Assembly (NCBI GenBank): GCA_021812735.1
Contig: JAKAMV010000044.1
Location: forward strand, 1 to 23,019
Length of the DNA stretch: 23,019 bases
Direction: 5' to 3'
Origin: Chloroflexota bacterium
GTDB taxonomy: Bacteria > Chloroflexota > Limnocylindria > Limnocylindrales > CSP1-4
The notes below the pieces were generated by a model, which did not search any database, was not told where the DNA came from, and was given only the letters and a program-made list of their open reading frames with translations. Both the position numbers and the translations under genes were made by a program. The number at the start of each line of letters is the position of its first letter. Positions within the stretch are counted from its first letter, which is position 1. Below are positions 1-6,653 of the stretch, piece by piece.

Positions 1-81
1 CGGGCGCCTGCGGGGCCGCCGGCTGCTGGGTCGGGTCCGGCTGCTGAGCGGGCGCGCCCCACGCGGGCGCCTGCGGGGCCG
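1..81. repeat. 18-bp direct repeat with 63-bp period inside the Pro-rich CDS
   Basis: The 18-mer CGGGCGCCTGCGGGGCCG occurs at 1-18 and again at 64-81. The offset of 63 bases is exactly 21 codons, so the encoded PAAPQAP-type segment recurs in frame. It probably represents an internal peptide repeat that may continue beyond the window. Confidence 0.6.
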
Positions 82-196
82 GCGGGGCGGCAGGCGGCGG
101 TGGCGTCGTCCACGCTGGCTCGGGTGGCCGAGGCGCCTCGGCCGCTGGCTCGGGTTGGACAGGCCCGGCTCCAGAGCCGGGCATCTCGGTCGCCAT
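1..196 (-). CDS. Partial CDS, Pro/Ala/Gln-rich N-terminus of an unidentified protein
   Basis: An open frame reads leftward from an ATG at 196-194 to the window edge without a stop (65 codons). A GGGGAGAG ribosome binding site lies just upstream on the minus strand (201-208), which supports the start. The visible protein begins MATEMPGSGAGPVQPEP and is almost entirely Pro, Ala, Gln, Glu and Trp/Thr. No folded domain is visible. Proline-rich N-termini of this kind often precede a membrane or zinc-ribbon domain, but that part lies outside the window, so no function is assigned. It is the only gene on the minus strand and is divergent from the tRNA. Confidence 0.55.
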   Translation of the reverse strand, partial: MATEMPGSGAGPVQPEPAAEAPRPPEPAWTTPPPPAAPPAPQAPAWGAPAQQPDPTQQPAAPQAP

Positions 197-277
197 CCTG
201 CTCTCCCCGTGTTGGATCCTCAGGCGGGCATTGTGGGCGCTCGTCACCGTGGGCTCAATGGGCAATTCGGCCAGCCC

Positions 278-307
278 GTGACCGCGGCCCGGCATCTGGT
301 CTACAAT
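278..307 (+). promoter_or_regulatory. Candidate sigma70-type promoter of the tRNA
   Basis: A GTGACC -35-like hexamer (278-283) and a TACAAT -10 (302-307) are 18 bases apart. The -10 ends 10 bases before the mature tRNA 5' end, so transcription would begin almost at the tRNA itself. The -10 matches the consensus at five of six positions. Confidence 0.5.
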
Positions 308-317
308 CCGCGCCCGT

Positions 318-392
318 GGCTGGGTAGCTCAGCGGCAGAGCAGGCGACTCATAACCGCCCGGTCGACAGTTCGATTCTGTCCCCAGCCACCA
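318..392 (+). tRNA. tRNA with CAT anticodon, most likely tRNA-Ile2 (lysidine-modified)
   Basis: A full cloverleaf can be folded. The acceptor is GGCTGGG (318-324) with CCCAGCC (382-388), the D stem is GCTC/GAGC, the anticodon loop is CTCATAA (348-354) with CAT at 350-352, the T stem is GACAG/CTGTC with loop TTCGATT, the discriminator is A389, and CCA is encoded (390-392). The anticodon stem pairs except for an A347-C355 mismatch next to the loop. The perfectly paired first base pair argues against initiator tRNA. The GAGCAGGCGACTCATAACC block and GGTC variable loop resemble known tRNA-Ile2 genes (ileX type), as I recall them, more than elongator tRNA-Met. In tRNA-Ile2, TilS converts C34 to lysidine so that it reads AUA. 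Elongator Met remains possible. At least one ATA codon is used nearby (5146-5148). Confidence 0.9.
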
Positions 393-401
393 GCACTCAT
401 C

Positions 402-438
402 ACCCGCTCGGGCAGCGCGCCCGGGCGGGTTTCGTTTT
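402..438 (+). terminator. Intrinsic terminator after the tRNA
   Basis: An 11-bp stem, ACCCGCTCGGG (402-412) with CCCGGGCGGGT (420-430), contains one G-T wobble and closes a 7-base loop. It is followed by TTCGTTTT. This is the only classical T-tailed terminator seen in the window, and it makes the tRNA a monocistronic unit. Confidence 0.85.
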
Positions 439-541
439 GCAGCCGGCACCCGGCGGCGGGCGCAGCCGCGCCGGGCCCGCCCGCCGTGCTGAGGACAACA
501 TCGCCAAGGACCCGGCGGAAGGGCGTCTGGGGGCCCGGCGC

Positions 542-547
542 TATACT
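542..547 (+). promoter_or_regulatory. -10 element TATACT upstream of ftsH
   Basis: TATACT lies in the context GCTATACT, 49 bases before the TTG start of ftsH, and leaves a leader of roughly 40 bases that carries the GGAGG site. No convincing -35 hexamer is visible at 16-18 bases upstream. Confidence 0.45.
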
Positions 548-583
548 CGGCCGACGGCCGGCTCGCACCGGCCCCCGACTTCC

Positions 584-588
584 GGAGG
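584..588 (+). promoter_or_regulatory. Ribosome binding site fixing the TTG start of ftsH
   Basis: GGAGG is separated by 8 bases from TTG597. The same GGAGG-8-TTG arrangement recurs before the CAP protein at 18493. Confidence 0.7.
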
Positions 589-596
589 CGCTCCGT

Positions 597-2549
597 TTGA
601 ACGCGAAATTCCTGCGCAACGGGATCGTGATGCTCGTCCTCGTGGCGGGCACGGTCGCGCTGCTCGTGACCTGGCTGAACTCCTCGTCCCCAACAGCCCA
701 GGACGGCTACTTCAAGTTCCTCAACGACGTCAAGGCCGGCCGCGTCGACCACGTCGTCCAGGACGGCGAGACGGTGACGGTGACGCCCACGGCCGCGTCG
801 GGCGAGAGCACCTACACCGTCATCGTGCCGAACGCGATCATGACCAACGTCGCGTCGGACATGATGGCGGCGGCTGCGGCGGGCAACGTGACCCTCGGCG
901 ACAGCGCCTTCATCCGCAAGCCCACGCCCGACACGTCGTGGATCGGCCTGCTGCTGACCGGCCTGCTGCCGCTGCTCGTGATCGGCGGCTTCATCTTCTT
1001 CATGATGCGCCAGGCCCAGGGCACCAACAACCAGGCCCTCTCCTTCGGCAAGAGCCGGGCGCGCATGTTCCTGGGCAACAAGACCGTCGTCACGTTCGCG
1101 GACGTGGCGGGCGTGGACGAGGCCAAGACCGAGCTCCAGGAAGTCGTCGAGTTCCTCAAATACCCGGAGAAGTTCAACTCGCTCGGGGCGCGGATCCCGC
1201 GTGGCGTGCTCCTCGTCGGCCCGCCGGGCACGGGCAAGACGCTGATGGCGCGTGCGGTGGCCGGCGAGGCCGGCGTGCCGTTCTTCAGCATCTCGGGCTC
1301 CGAGTTCGTCGAGATGTTCGTCGGCGTCGGCGCGAGCCGTGTGCGCGACCTGTTCGACCAGGCGAAGCGCAACAGCCCGTGCATCGTGTTCGTGGACGAG
1401 ATCGACGCGGTCGGCCGCCAGCGCGGCGCCGGCCTCGGCGGCAGCCACGACGAGCGCGAGCAGACGCTCAACCAGATCCTGGTCGAGATGGACGGCTTCG
1501 ACACGAACACCAACGTGATCGTGGTCGCCGCCACCAACCGGCCGGACGTCCTCGACCCGGCCCTCCTGCGCCCTGGCCGCTTCGACCGCCAGGTGATCCT
1601 CGACCGGCCCGACATGCGGGGCCGGGTCGCGATCCTCAAGGTCCACACCAAGGGCAAGCCGCTCGACAAGTCGGTGTCGGTGGACGAGATCGCCCGCCAG
1701 TCGCCCGGCTTCTCGGGTGCGGACCTCGCCAACCTCGTCAACGAGGCGGCCATCCTGTCCGCGCGGCGCAACAAGAAGGTCATCGGGATGAACGAGTTCT
1801 CCGAGGCCCTCGAGCGCATCGTCGCCGGTCCGGAGCGCAAGAGCCGCGTGATCAGCGACGAGGAGAAGCGGATCATCGCCTACCACGAGGGCGGCCACGC
1901 CGTCGTGCAGCGGATCCTGCCCAAGTGCGACCCGGTCGCCAAGGTCACCGTCATCAGCCGCGGCATGGCCCTTGGCTACACCATGGCCCTGCCGACCGAG
2001 GATCGCTACCTCCAGTCCAAGTCCGAGTTCGAGGACAAGATCGCGGGCCTGCTCGGCGGCAACGTCGCGGAGCGCCTCGTGTTCGGCGACACGACGACCG
2101 GCGCGTCGAACGACATCGAGAAGGCCACCGACCTCGCCCGGCGCATGGTCACCGAGTTCGGCATGAGCGACCGCCTCGGTCCGCTCTCGTTCGGCAAGCG
2201 GGACGAGCTGGTGTTCCTCGGCCGCGAGATCGGGGAGCAGCGCAACTACTCCGACGAGGTCGCCAAGGTGATCGACGAGGAGGTCCGCGCGCTCATCGAG
2301 AACGCCTACGAGCGGGCGACCCAGGTGCTCACCGCCCACCGCGACCGCCTCGACCGCCTGGCCGACAAGCTGATCGCCGAGGAGACGGTGGACGCCGATG
2401 CGTTCGAGACGCTGTTCGACGATCTGCCGCCCAAGCCCGACCGCCACTCCGGAATCCCGCGCGTGATCGCCCCCGGCACGGACGGGGGCACGTCCACCAC
2501 CTCCGGTTCCGGGGCCCCCGCCCCCAACCCGGCCCCGCAGCCCGCCTGA
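597..2549 (+). CDS. ftsH: ATP-dependent zinc metalloprotease FtsH
   Basis: A membrane-anchored AAA+ protease that extracts and degrades misfolded membrane proteins and short-lived regulators. The 650-residue product is close to the usual length (E. coli 644). It has TM1 at about 9-27, an extracytoplasmic domain, TM2 at about 116-137, Walker A GPPGTGKT (208-215), Walker B with D267/E268, the second region of homology with arginine fingers R325/R328, the zinc site H430-E431-G-G-H434 (HEGGH rather than the common HEAGH) and third ligand D506. The tail is Pro/Gly/Ser-rich and disordered. A GTG at 486 is in frame, but TTG597 is preferred: GGAGG at 584-588 is 8 bases upstream, and the protein then starts MNAKFLRNG directly before TM1. 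It forms its own unit between a terminator and a strong hairpin. Confidence 0.97.
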   Translation: MNAKFLRNGIVMLVLVAGTVALLVTWLNSSSPTAQDGYFKFLNDVKAGRVDHVVQDGETVTVTPTAASGESTYTVIVPNAIMTNVASDMMAAAAAGNVTLGDSAFIRKPTPDTSWIGLLLTGLLPLLVIGGFIFFMMRQAQGTNNQALSFGKSRARMFLGNKTVVTFADVAGVDEAKTELQEVVEFLKYPEKFNSLGARIPRGVLLVGPPGTGKTLMARAVAGEAGVPFFSISGSEFVEMFVGVGASRVRDLFDQAKRNSPCIVFVDEIDAVGRQRGAGLGGSHDEREQTLNQILVEMDGFDTNTNVIVVAATNRPDVLDPALLRPGRFDRQVILDRPDMRGRVAILKVHTKGKPLDKSVSVDEIARQSPGFSGADLANLVNEAAILSARRNKKVIGMNEFSEALERIVAGPERKSRVISDEEKRIIAYHEGGHAVVQRILPKCDPVAKVTVISRGMALGYTMALPTEDRYLQSKSEFEDKIAGLLGGNVAERLVFGDTTTGASNDIEKATDLARRMVTEFGMSDRLGPLSFGKRDELVFLGREIGEQRNYSDEVAKVIDEEVRALIENAYERATQVLTAHRDRLDRLADKLIAEETVDADAFETLFDDLPPKPDRHSGIPRVIAPGTDGGTSTTSGSGAPAPNPAPQPA

Positions 2550-2577
2550 CGCGCGGCCGCGAGGCCGCCGCAGCAGC

Positions 2578-2616
2578 CAGATCGAGGGCGGACCCCGCCG
2601 GTCCGCCCTCGATCTG
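2578..2616 (+). terminator. Perfect 16-bp hairpin after ftsH (no T tract)
   Basis: CAGATCGAGGGCGGAC (2578-2593) is perfectly complementary to GTCCGCCCTCGATCTG (2601-2616), with a 7-base loop. It starts 28 bases after the ftsH stop. There is no T run, so it may be a U-less terminator or an mRNA 3'-end stabiliser. Confidence 0.6.
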
Positions 2617-2629
2617 CGTCTCGGCGCGG

Positions 2630-2635
2630 TAGATT
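2630..2635 (+). promoter_or_regulatory. -10-like TAGATT upstream of the M20 peptidase
   Basis: TAGATT (4 of 6 consensus positions) lies 34 bases before the ATG and just after the ftsH hairpin, where a new transcript would be expected. No -35 is evident. Confidence 0.3.
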
Positions 2636-2669
2636 CGGGTCGACGCCACAGCACAACGCAGGAGCCCTC

Positions 2670-4094
2670 ATGACCGAGCTGCCGCGCACCCCGGAGCCCA
2701 ACCCGATCGAGCCGGCTGTCGAGGCCGCGCTGGTCGCCTCGAGGGGGGCTCGCGCCGAGGCGCTTCTCGAGTTCGCGCGTATCCCCAGCATCTCGACGCA
2801 GCCAGAGCACGCAGCCGACATGGTGACGGCGGCCGAGTGGGTGGCCGCGAGGCTGCGGGGCGTGGGCGCGGCCGAGGTGGAGGTCATCCGCACCGACCTG
2901 CACCCCATCGTGTACGGGAAGATCCACGAGGCGCCGGGGGCGCCGACGGTGCTCGTCTACTGCCACTACGACGTCCAGCCGGTGGACCCGATCGAGCTGT
3001 GGGAGACCGCGCCGTTCGTGCCGTTCCTGCGCGACGGGCGCTTCGTGGGCCGGGGCGTGGCCGACGACAAGGGCCAGCTGGTGATGCACCTCTCCGCGCT
3101 CGAGGCCATGCGCACGGCCGGCAGGTCGCCGGCCGTGAACCTCACCTTCGTGTTCGAGGGCGAGGAGGAGTACGGCTCGGAGAGCCTGTTCAACTGGATT
3201 CCGCAGAACCGCGAGAGATTGGCGGCGGACCTCGCGGTCATCAGCGACACCGGCTACTTCGAGGGGAACGTCCCGGCCATCACCATCGCCCTGCGCGGGA
3301 TCATGTACGCCCAGATCGACGTGGAGCTGTCGCCCGTCGACCTCCACTCCGGGATGTACGGCGGCTCGGTGGAGAACCCGGCCAACGCCCTGGCGCGCAT
3401 CATCGCCGCGCTCAAGGGCCCCGACGGCCGCGTCCGCATCCCGGGCTTCTACGACGATGTCGTGCCGCTCACGGACGCCGATCGCGCCCAGATGGCGTCG
3501 CTGCCGTTCGACGAGCAGGCGTTCCGCGAGGAGACCGGCGTGCCCGCGCTGGTGGGCGAGGCCGGCTGGTCGATCCTGGAGAGCAAGACCGCGAGGCCGA
3601 CGCTCGACGTCAACGGCATCTGGGCCGGCTTCCAGGGCGATGGCGCGAAGACGATCATTCCCGCCCACGCCCACGCCAAGGTGTCCACGCGGCTGGTCGC
3701 GGACCAGAACCCGCAGAAGGTCTTCGAGGCGCTTCGCGACTACGTCGCCCAGGTGGCCCCTCCGGGCGTCAAGGTCACCACGACCTACATCCACGGCGGC
3801 GAGGCGAGCCTCACCCCGATGGACCACGCGGCGACACAGGCCGCGGCGCGCGCGATCCGGGCCGTGGAGGGCGTCGAGCCCGTGTACATCCGCGAGGGCG
3901 GCTCGATCCCGGTCACCGCCGCCTTCGACCACGTGCTCGGCCTGCCCGTCGTGCTGGCGGGCTTTCCCCAGCCGAACTGCAACGCGCACGCCCCCAACGA
4001 GTGGCTCGACGAGCGCAACTTCGAGGCCGGGACGCGGGTCATGGTGCGACTCTGGGACGAGCTCGCAGCTCTGCCGCGAGGCACGGCGGAGTAG
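2670..4094 (+). CDS. M20 family metallopeptidase / dipeptidase
   Basis: A probable cytoplasmic zinc (or manganese) dipeptidase of the M20/CNDP type, 474 residues as is usual for this family. The co-catalytic metal site is complete: H99 and D101 in CHYDVQP, bridging D132 in GVADDKGQ, the general-base/metal pair E166-E167 in EGEEEYGS, D193 in ISDT and H440 in NCNAHAPNEW. The central lid/dimerisation domain spans roughly 205-360. The start is ATG2670 with AGGAG (2660-2664) 5 bases upstream. It is monocistronic, flanked by the ftsH hairpin and by the promoter of the next gene. The exact substrate (dipeptide, N-acyl amino acid or carbamoyl compound) cannot be read from sequence. The CHYDVQP and EGEEEYGS motifs favour a peptidase. 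Confidence 0.93.
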   Translation: MTELPRTPEPNPIEPAVEAALVASRGARAEALLEFARIPSISTQPEHAADMVTAAEWVAARLRGVGAAEVEVIRTDLHPIVYGKIHEAPGAPTVLVYCHYDVQPVDPIELWETAPFVPFLRDGRFVGRGVADDKGQLVMHLSALEAMRTAGRSPAVNLTFVFEGEEEYGSESLFNWIPQNRERLAADLAVISDTGYFEGNVPAITIALRGIMYAQIDVELSPVDLHSGMYGGSVENPANALARIIAALKGPDGRVRIPGFYDDVVPLTDADRAQMASLPFDEQAFREETGVPALVGEAGWSILESKTARPTLDVNGIWAGFQGDGAKTIIPAHAHAKVSTRLVADQNPQKVFEALRDYVAQVAPPGVKVTTTYIHGGEASLTPMDHAATQAAARAIRAVEGVEPVYIREGGSIPVTAAFDHVLGLPVVLAGFPQPNCNAHAPNEWLDERNFEAGTRVMVRLWDELAALPRGTAE

Positions 4095-4122
4095 GCCCGG
4101 CGACAGGACCATCGGTGCACGG

Positions 4123-4148
4123 GCACGTGCGAAGGCGGGTGTTAGGAT
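4123..4148 (+). promoter_or_regulatory. -10-like TAGGAT with upstream GCACGTGC palindrome
   Basis: TAGGAT (4143-4148) would place transcription start near 4155, giving a leader of about 30 bases before GTG4186. The perfect 8-bp palindrome GCACGTGC (4123-4130) occupies the region where a regulator could overlap RNA polymerase. No -35 is visible. Confidence 0.35.
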
Positions 4149-4185
4149 GCGCCCGTGGGTGCGTGCGTCGGGAGGGCATGAGGGA

Positions 4186-5256
4186 GTGACGACGGAGAGC
4201 GAGCCGACGGCCAAGTCGGCTTGGCGGCTCGACGGACCGACCGGCAGCTTGGCGCCAAGGTCGGCGATCGAGGTCCTGGTGGACCTCAACGACAAGGTCG
4301 CGACCGGCAAGGTGGGGGAGTACCAGCCGCTTCCACTCGGCTTCACGCCCCTCGACAAGACCATCGGGACCGGCCTCCGGGCCGGCGAGCTGCTGCTGAT
4401 CGGCGGCGCCCAGGGCACCGGCAAGACCACGATGGCCCTCCAGATGGCGCGAAACGTGGCGTCCGGCGGCCAGGCCAACGTGCTCTACGTCTGCTATGAG
4501 CACGACGAGCAGTACCTCCTCAACCGCCTGATCGCCGCCGAGTCGGCCCTCGCCCACCTCCCCCACACGACCGGCGCGATCAAGATCCAGGACGTTCGCA
4601 AGGAGATCCTGGGCACGTGGATGTCCGAGGGCGGCGGCGCCGCCCAGCTGGCGTCCAACCCCCGGCTGCGCCCGTCGCTCGACCGGATCGCGCGCTACGG
4701 CCAGAACCTGTTCCTGCTCCGCGGCACGCAGACGGCCAGCACGATCGAGGGCGTCCGGGCGCTCGTCAGGCAGCACCGCGAGCTGTCGGGCGACCGGCGG
4801 CTGCTGGTCGTGGTGGACTACCTGCAGAAGGTGCCGGTGATCCCGGAACCCGCGACCGAGGCAGAGAAGGTCACGTTCGTCGTCAACGGCCTCAAGGACG
4901 TCGCCCTGTCCGAGGACGTGCCGATGATCTCGATCGTCGCGGCGGACAAGGAGGGCCTCAAGGCGTCGCGCCTGCGCAACCACCACCTGCGCGGCTCGTC
5001 GGCCATCAACTACGAGGCCGACATCATCCTGATCCTCAACGAGAAGTACAACATCGTCGCCAAGGTCAACATCGAGTTCAACCCCTACCAGGCGCAGCGC
5101 TTCCGCGACTGGGTGGTGGTCTCGGTGGAGAAGAACCGCGGCGGCATAGACGCGGTGGACGTCGAGTTCGAGAAGCACTTCGAGTACTCCTGCTTCGACC
5201 CGAACGGCCGGACGGTCCAGGAGAAGCTGATCGAGGAGCGGCTCTACAACGACTGA
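4186..5256 (+). CDS. Stand-alone DnaB-like helicase C-terminal (RecA-fold) ATPase
   Basis: 356 residues from GTG4186, supported by GGAGGG at 4171-4176. An upstream in-frame ATG at 4147 overlaps the -10 and is rejected. The fold is that of the DnaB C-terminal domain: GFTPLDKTIGTGL, Walker A GGAQGTGKTT (73-82), a catalytic-Glu segment YEHDE (E105), Walker B LLVVVDYLQ (206-213, D211), R269-GSSAINYEAD matching the DnaB GAIEQDAD region, and VEKNRGG matching the arginine-finger strand KxRNG. The N-terminal primase-interacting domain of a replicative DnaB is absent, so this is unlikely to be the replicative helicase. Role unknown: a DNA-dependent ATPase, helicase-like or KaiC-like regulator. It carries a rare ATA codon at 5146. 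The nucleotidyltransferase gene begins 7 bases after its stop. Confidence 0.85.
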   Translation: MTTESEPTAKSAWRLDGPTGSLAPRSAIEVLVDLNDKVATGKVGEYQPLPLGFTPLDKTIGTGLRAGELLLIGGAQGTGKTTMALQMARNVASGGQANVLYVCYEHDEQYLLNRLIAAESALAHLPHTTGAIKIQDVRKEILGTWMSEGGGAAQLASNPRLRPSLDRIARYGQNLFLLRGTQTASTIEGVRALVRQHRELSGDRRLLVVVDYLQKVPVIPEPATEAEKVTFVVNGLKDVALSEDVPMISIVAADKEGLKASRLRNHHLRGSSAINYEADIILILNEKYNIVAKVNIEFNPYQAQRFRDWVVVSVEKNRGGIDAVDVEFEKHFEYSCFDPNGRTVQEKLIEERLYND

Positions 5257-5263
5257 GGCGTCT

Positions 5264-6118
5264 GTGCCGGGCGCCCCCGCAGCCGCCTGGTCGCCCCCGA
5301 CGCCGCCGTTCTCGCCAGCCCAGCGCGCCGCGGTGCGCGACCGGCTCCTCGCGGCGGCCGCAGACGAGCCCACGGTGGGGGCCGCCGTCCTGCTCGGGTC
5401 CACGGCCACGGGCACCGAGGACGGATGGTCGGATCTCGACATCGCGTTCGGCGTGATTGAGCCACTGCCAAGCGCGCTCGAGCGCTGGACCCGCTTCGTC
5501 GACCGCGAGTTCGAGGCGCTCCACCACTGGGACCTCCCGTCCGGCGCCGCGGTCTACCGCGTGTTCCTCCTCACGCCGGCGCTCGAGCTCGACCTCTCGG
5601 TGACCCCGCTCGACCAGCTGGCTCCGCGAGGGCCGGCCTGGCGCCCGGTCTTCGGGGCGGCCGCGGTGCCGGTGCCGCTCGAGCCGGAGCGCGTCGACCG
5701 GCTCGCGGGGCACGCGTGGCACCACGCCCTCCACGCCGCCTCCGCGATCGGTCGCGGGCACCCGTTGGCCGCCTCGCACTGGATCGCCTCGCTGCGCGAG
5801 CAGGTCATCGCCCTCGCCTGCCGTCGGGCCGGGCTGCCGACCTCGTACGCCAAGGCGGCCCACCTGCTGCCGCCCGGCGAGCTGGCACCGCTCGAGGCGT
5901 CGCTGGTCGCGTCGCTCGACGAGCCGGAGCTGCGCCGGGCGCTCGATGCGGCCACGCGGGCGCTGCTCGCGGAACTGGCGCGGTCCGATGCCGACCTCGC
6001 CGCACGGCTGGCCCCCGCCCTCGAGACCTGTCTGGGCCCGTCGTCGCGGTGGCGCCCGGGCGAGGCCGAACAGGCCGCCGGCGGGGCCGAGCAGGCCGCC
6101 GGCGGGGCCGAGCGGTGA
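5264..6118 (+). CDS. Minimal nucleotidyltransferase-fold protein
   Basis: 284 residues from GTG5264; GAGG at 5255-5258 overlaps the preceding stop. The N-terminal half is a polymerase-beta-like nucleotidyltransferase with G45-S46-TATG and W-S-D57-L-D59, and a third carboxylate D110 in LELDLSV, so the DxD...D metal triad is intact. The C-terminal half (about 135-245) is alpha-helical, as in aminoglycoside or lincosamide adenylyltransferases and MNT/HEPN-type proteins. The tail contains an EQAAGGA duplication. It could nucleotidylylate a small molecule or a protein, and the substrate cannot be told. An MNT/HEPN toxin-antitoxin role was considered, but no separate HEPN gene is adjacent. It sits between the DnaB-C-like gene and an oxidoreductase-like gene that overlaps its stop. 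Confidence 0.85.
   Translation: MPGAPAAAWSPPTPPFSPAQRAAVRDRLLAAAADEPTVGAAVLLGSTATGTEDGWSDLDIAFGVIEPLPSALERWTRFVDREFEALHHWDLPSGAAVYRVFLLTPALELDLSVTPLDQLAPRGPAWRPVFGAAAVPVPLEPERVDRLAGHAWHHALHAASAIGRGHPLAASHWIASLREQVIALACRRAGLPTSYAKAAHLLPPGELAPLEASLVASLDEPELRRALDAATRALLAELARSDADLAARLAPALETCLGPSSRWRPGEAEQAAGGAEQAAGGAER
6068..6109 (+). repeat. Two tandem 21-bp units at the 3' end of the nucleotidyltransferase gene
   Basis: Units 6068-6088 and 6089-6109 are identical except for GAA versus GAG at the first codon and encode EQAAGGA twice. Being a multiple of three, the array can vary in copy number without breaking the frame. Confidence 0.85.
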
Positions 6119-6549
6119 CCGCGCTGCCCCGGACCGACGGGCCCTACCCGGTGCTGGGCGGGCGCCGCGCCCGCACGTTCATCCGGTGGGCCGTCAACCC
6201 GCTCGTCCTGCGACTCGGCCTCGCGGGCGGGCGGCGGTCGCTGTGGGGCGTCATGACCGTCGCCGGGCGCCAGTCCGGCCGCCGGCACTCCAACCCGGTG
6301 GTCCCGCACGTGGTGGGCGACATCGTCCTCGTGCCCCTCAGCAACGGCCTCGGCGCCGACTGGGTCAAGAACGTCATCGCGACCGGCGGGGGGACGCTAC
6401 GCTACCGCGGGCGCGAGTGGCGCCTGGTCGACCCGCGGCTCGTCCCGTTCGGGAGCGCCGCCGCCCGTCTGCCCGCCCGCCTCGCGCGTTCGTACGAGCG
6501 GATGCGCGTAGCGGCGTTCATGGAGCTGCGCGTGGAAGCCGGCTGGTAG
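6115..6549 (+). CDS. Nitroreductase-family deazaflavin (F420)-dependent oxidoreductase-like protein
   Basis: 144 residues. The frame is open far upstream, but GTG6115 is chosen because it overlaps the nucleotidyltransferase stop (GTGA), a typical translational coupling. The residues VMTVAGRQSGRRHSNPVVP, followed by a beta-strand with LVPLSNG, then ADWVKNVIATGG and LRYRGREWRL, follow the Ddn / split-barrel pattern of F420-binding quinone or nitro reductases (GRxSG, a conserved W..N, then a strand). The usual x-PAWxxNL is here ADWVKN. The family binds deazaflavin cofactor and acts on quinones, lipids or nitro compounds, with the true substrate mostly unknown. Assignment rests on motif pattern only. 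Confidence 0.72.
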   Translation: MTALPRTDGPYPVLGGRRARTFIRWAVNPLVLRLGLAGGRRSLWGVMTVAGRQSGRRHSNPVVPHVVGDIVLVPLSNGLGADWVKNVIATGGGTLRYRGREWRLVDPRLVPFGSAAARLPARLARSYERMRVAAFMELRVEAGW

Positions 6550-6592
6550 CGGCCGAGGCGTGTCGCGGCCCGCCCCGCCGGCGACGCCCGGG

Positions 6593-6608
6593 CCCGCCCT
6601 TCGGCGGG
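6593..6608 (+). terminator. Short GC hairpin in the gap before ppa
   Basis: CCCGCC (6593-6598) pairs with GGCGGG (6603-6608) around a CTTC loop, 43 bases after the preceding stop. It has no T tract. It could end the 4186-6549 unit, but evidence is weak. Confidence 0.3.
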
Positions 6609-6641
6609 ATGCGCGATGACGATCCGCCCCGCGCAAGGCGG

Positions 6642-6647
6642 TATCGT
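6642..6647 (+). promoter_or_regulatory. -10-like TATCGT directly before ppa (leaderless start)
   Basis: TATCGT is only 6 bases from ATG6654, so the transcript would begin at or next to the start codon. No Shine-Dalgarno sequence is present, consistent with leaderless translation. Confidence 0.4.
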
Positions 6648-6653
6648 GCGCGC

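Noticed and set aside
155..2632. An 825-codon + strand frame over the tRNA and ftsH
   Set aside because: It reads through the tRNA, the terminator and ftsH in the wrong frame and is Arg/Gly/Pro-rich without domains.
4147..4185. ATG4147 as the start of the DnaB-C-like gene
   Set aside because: It overlaps the TAGGAT -10 element and has no ribosome binding site. GTG4186 has GGAGGG upstream and lies closer to the conserved domain.
255..4478. A 1407-codon open frame on the minus strand across ftsH and the M20 gene
   Set aside because: It is antisense to two well-supported genes with complete catalytic motifs. Its product is compositionally biased (Arg, Val, Leu, Asp, His) with no domain. Long antisense frames are expected at this GC content.
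5264..6118. MNT/HEPN toxin-antitoxin module
   Set aside because: Only the nucleotidyltransferase is present. No adjacent small HEPN gene is seen, and the helical C-terminus fits drug-type nucleotidyltransferases as well.
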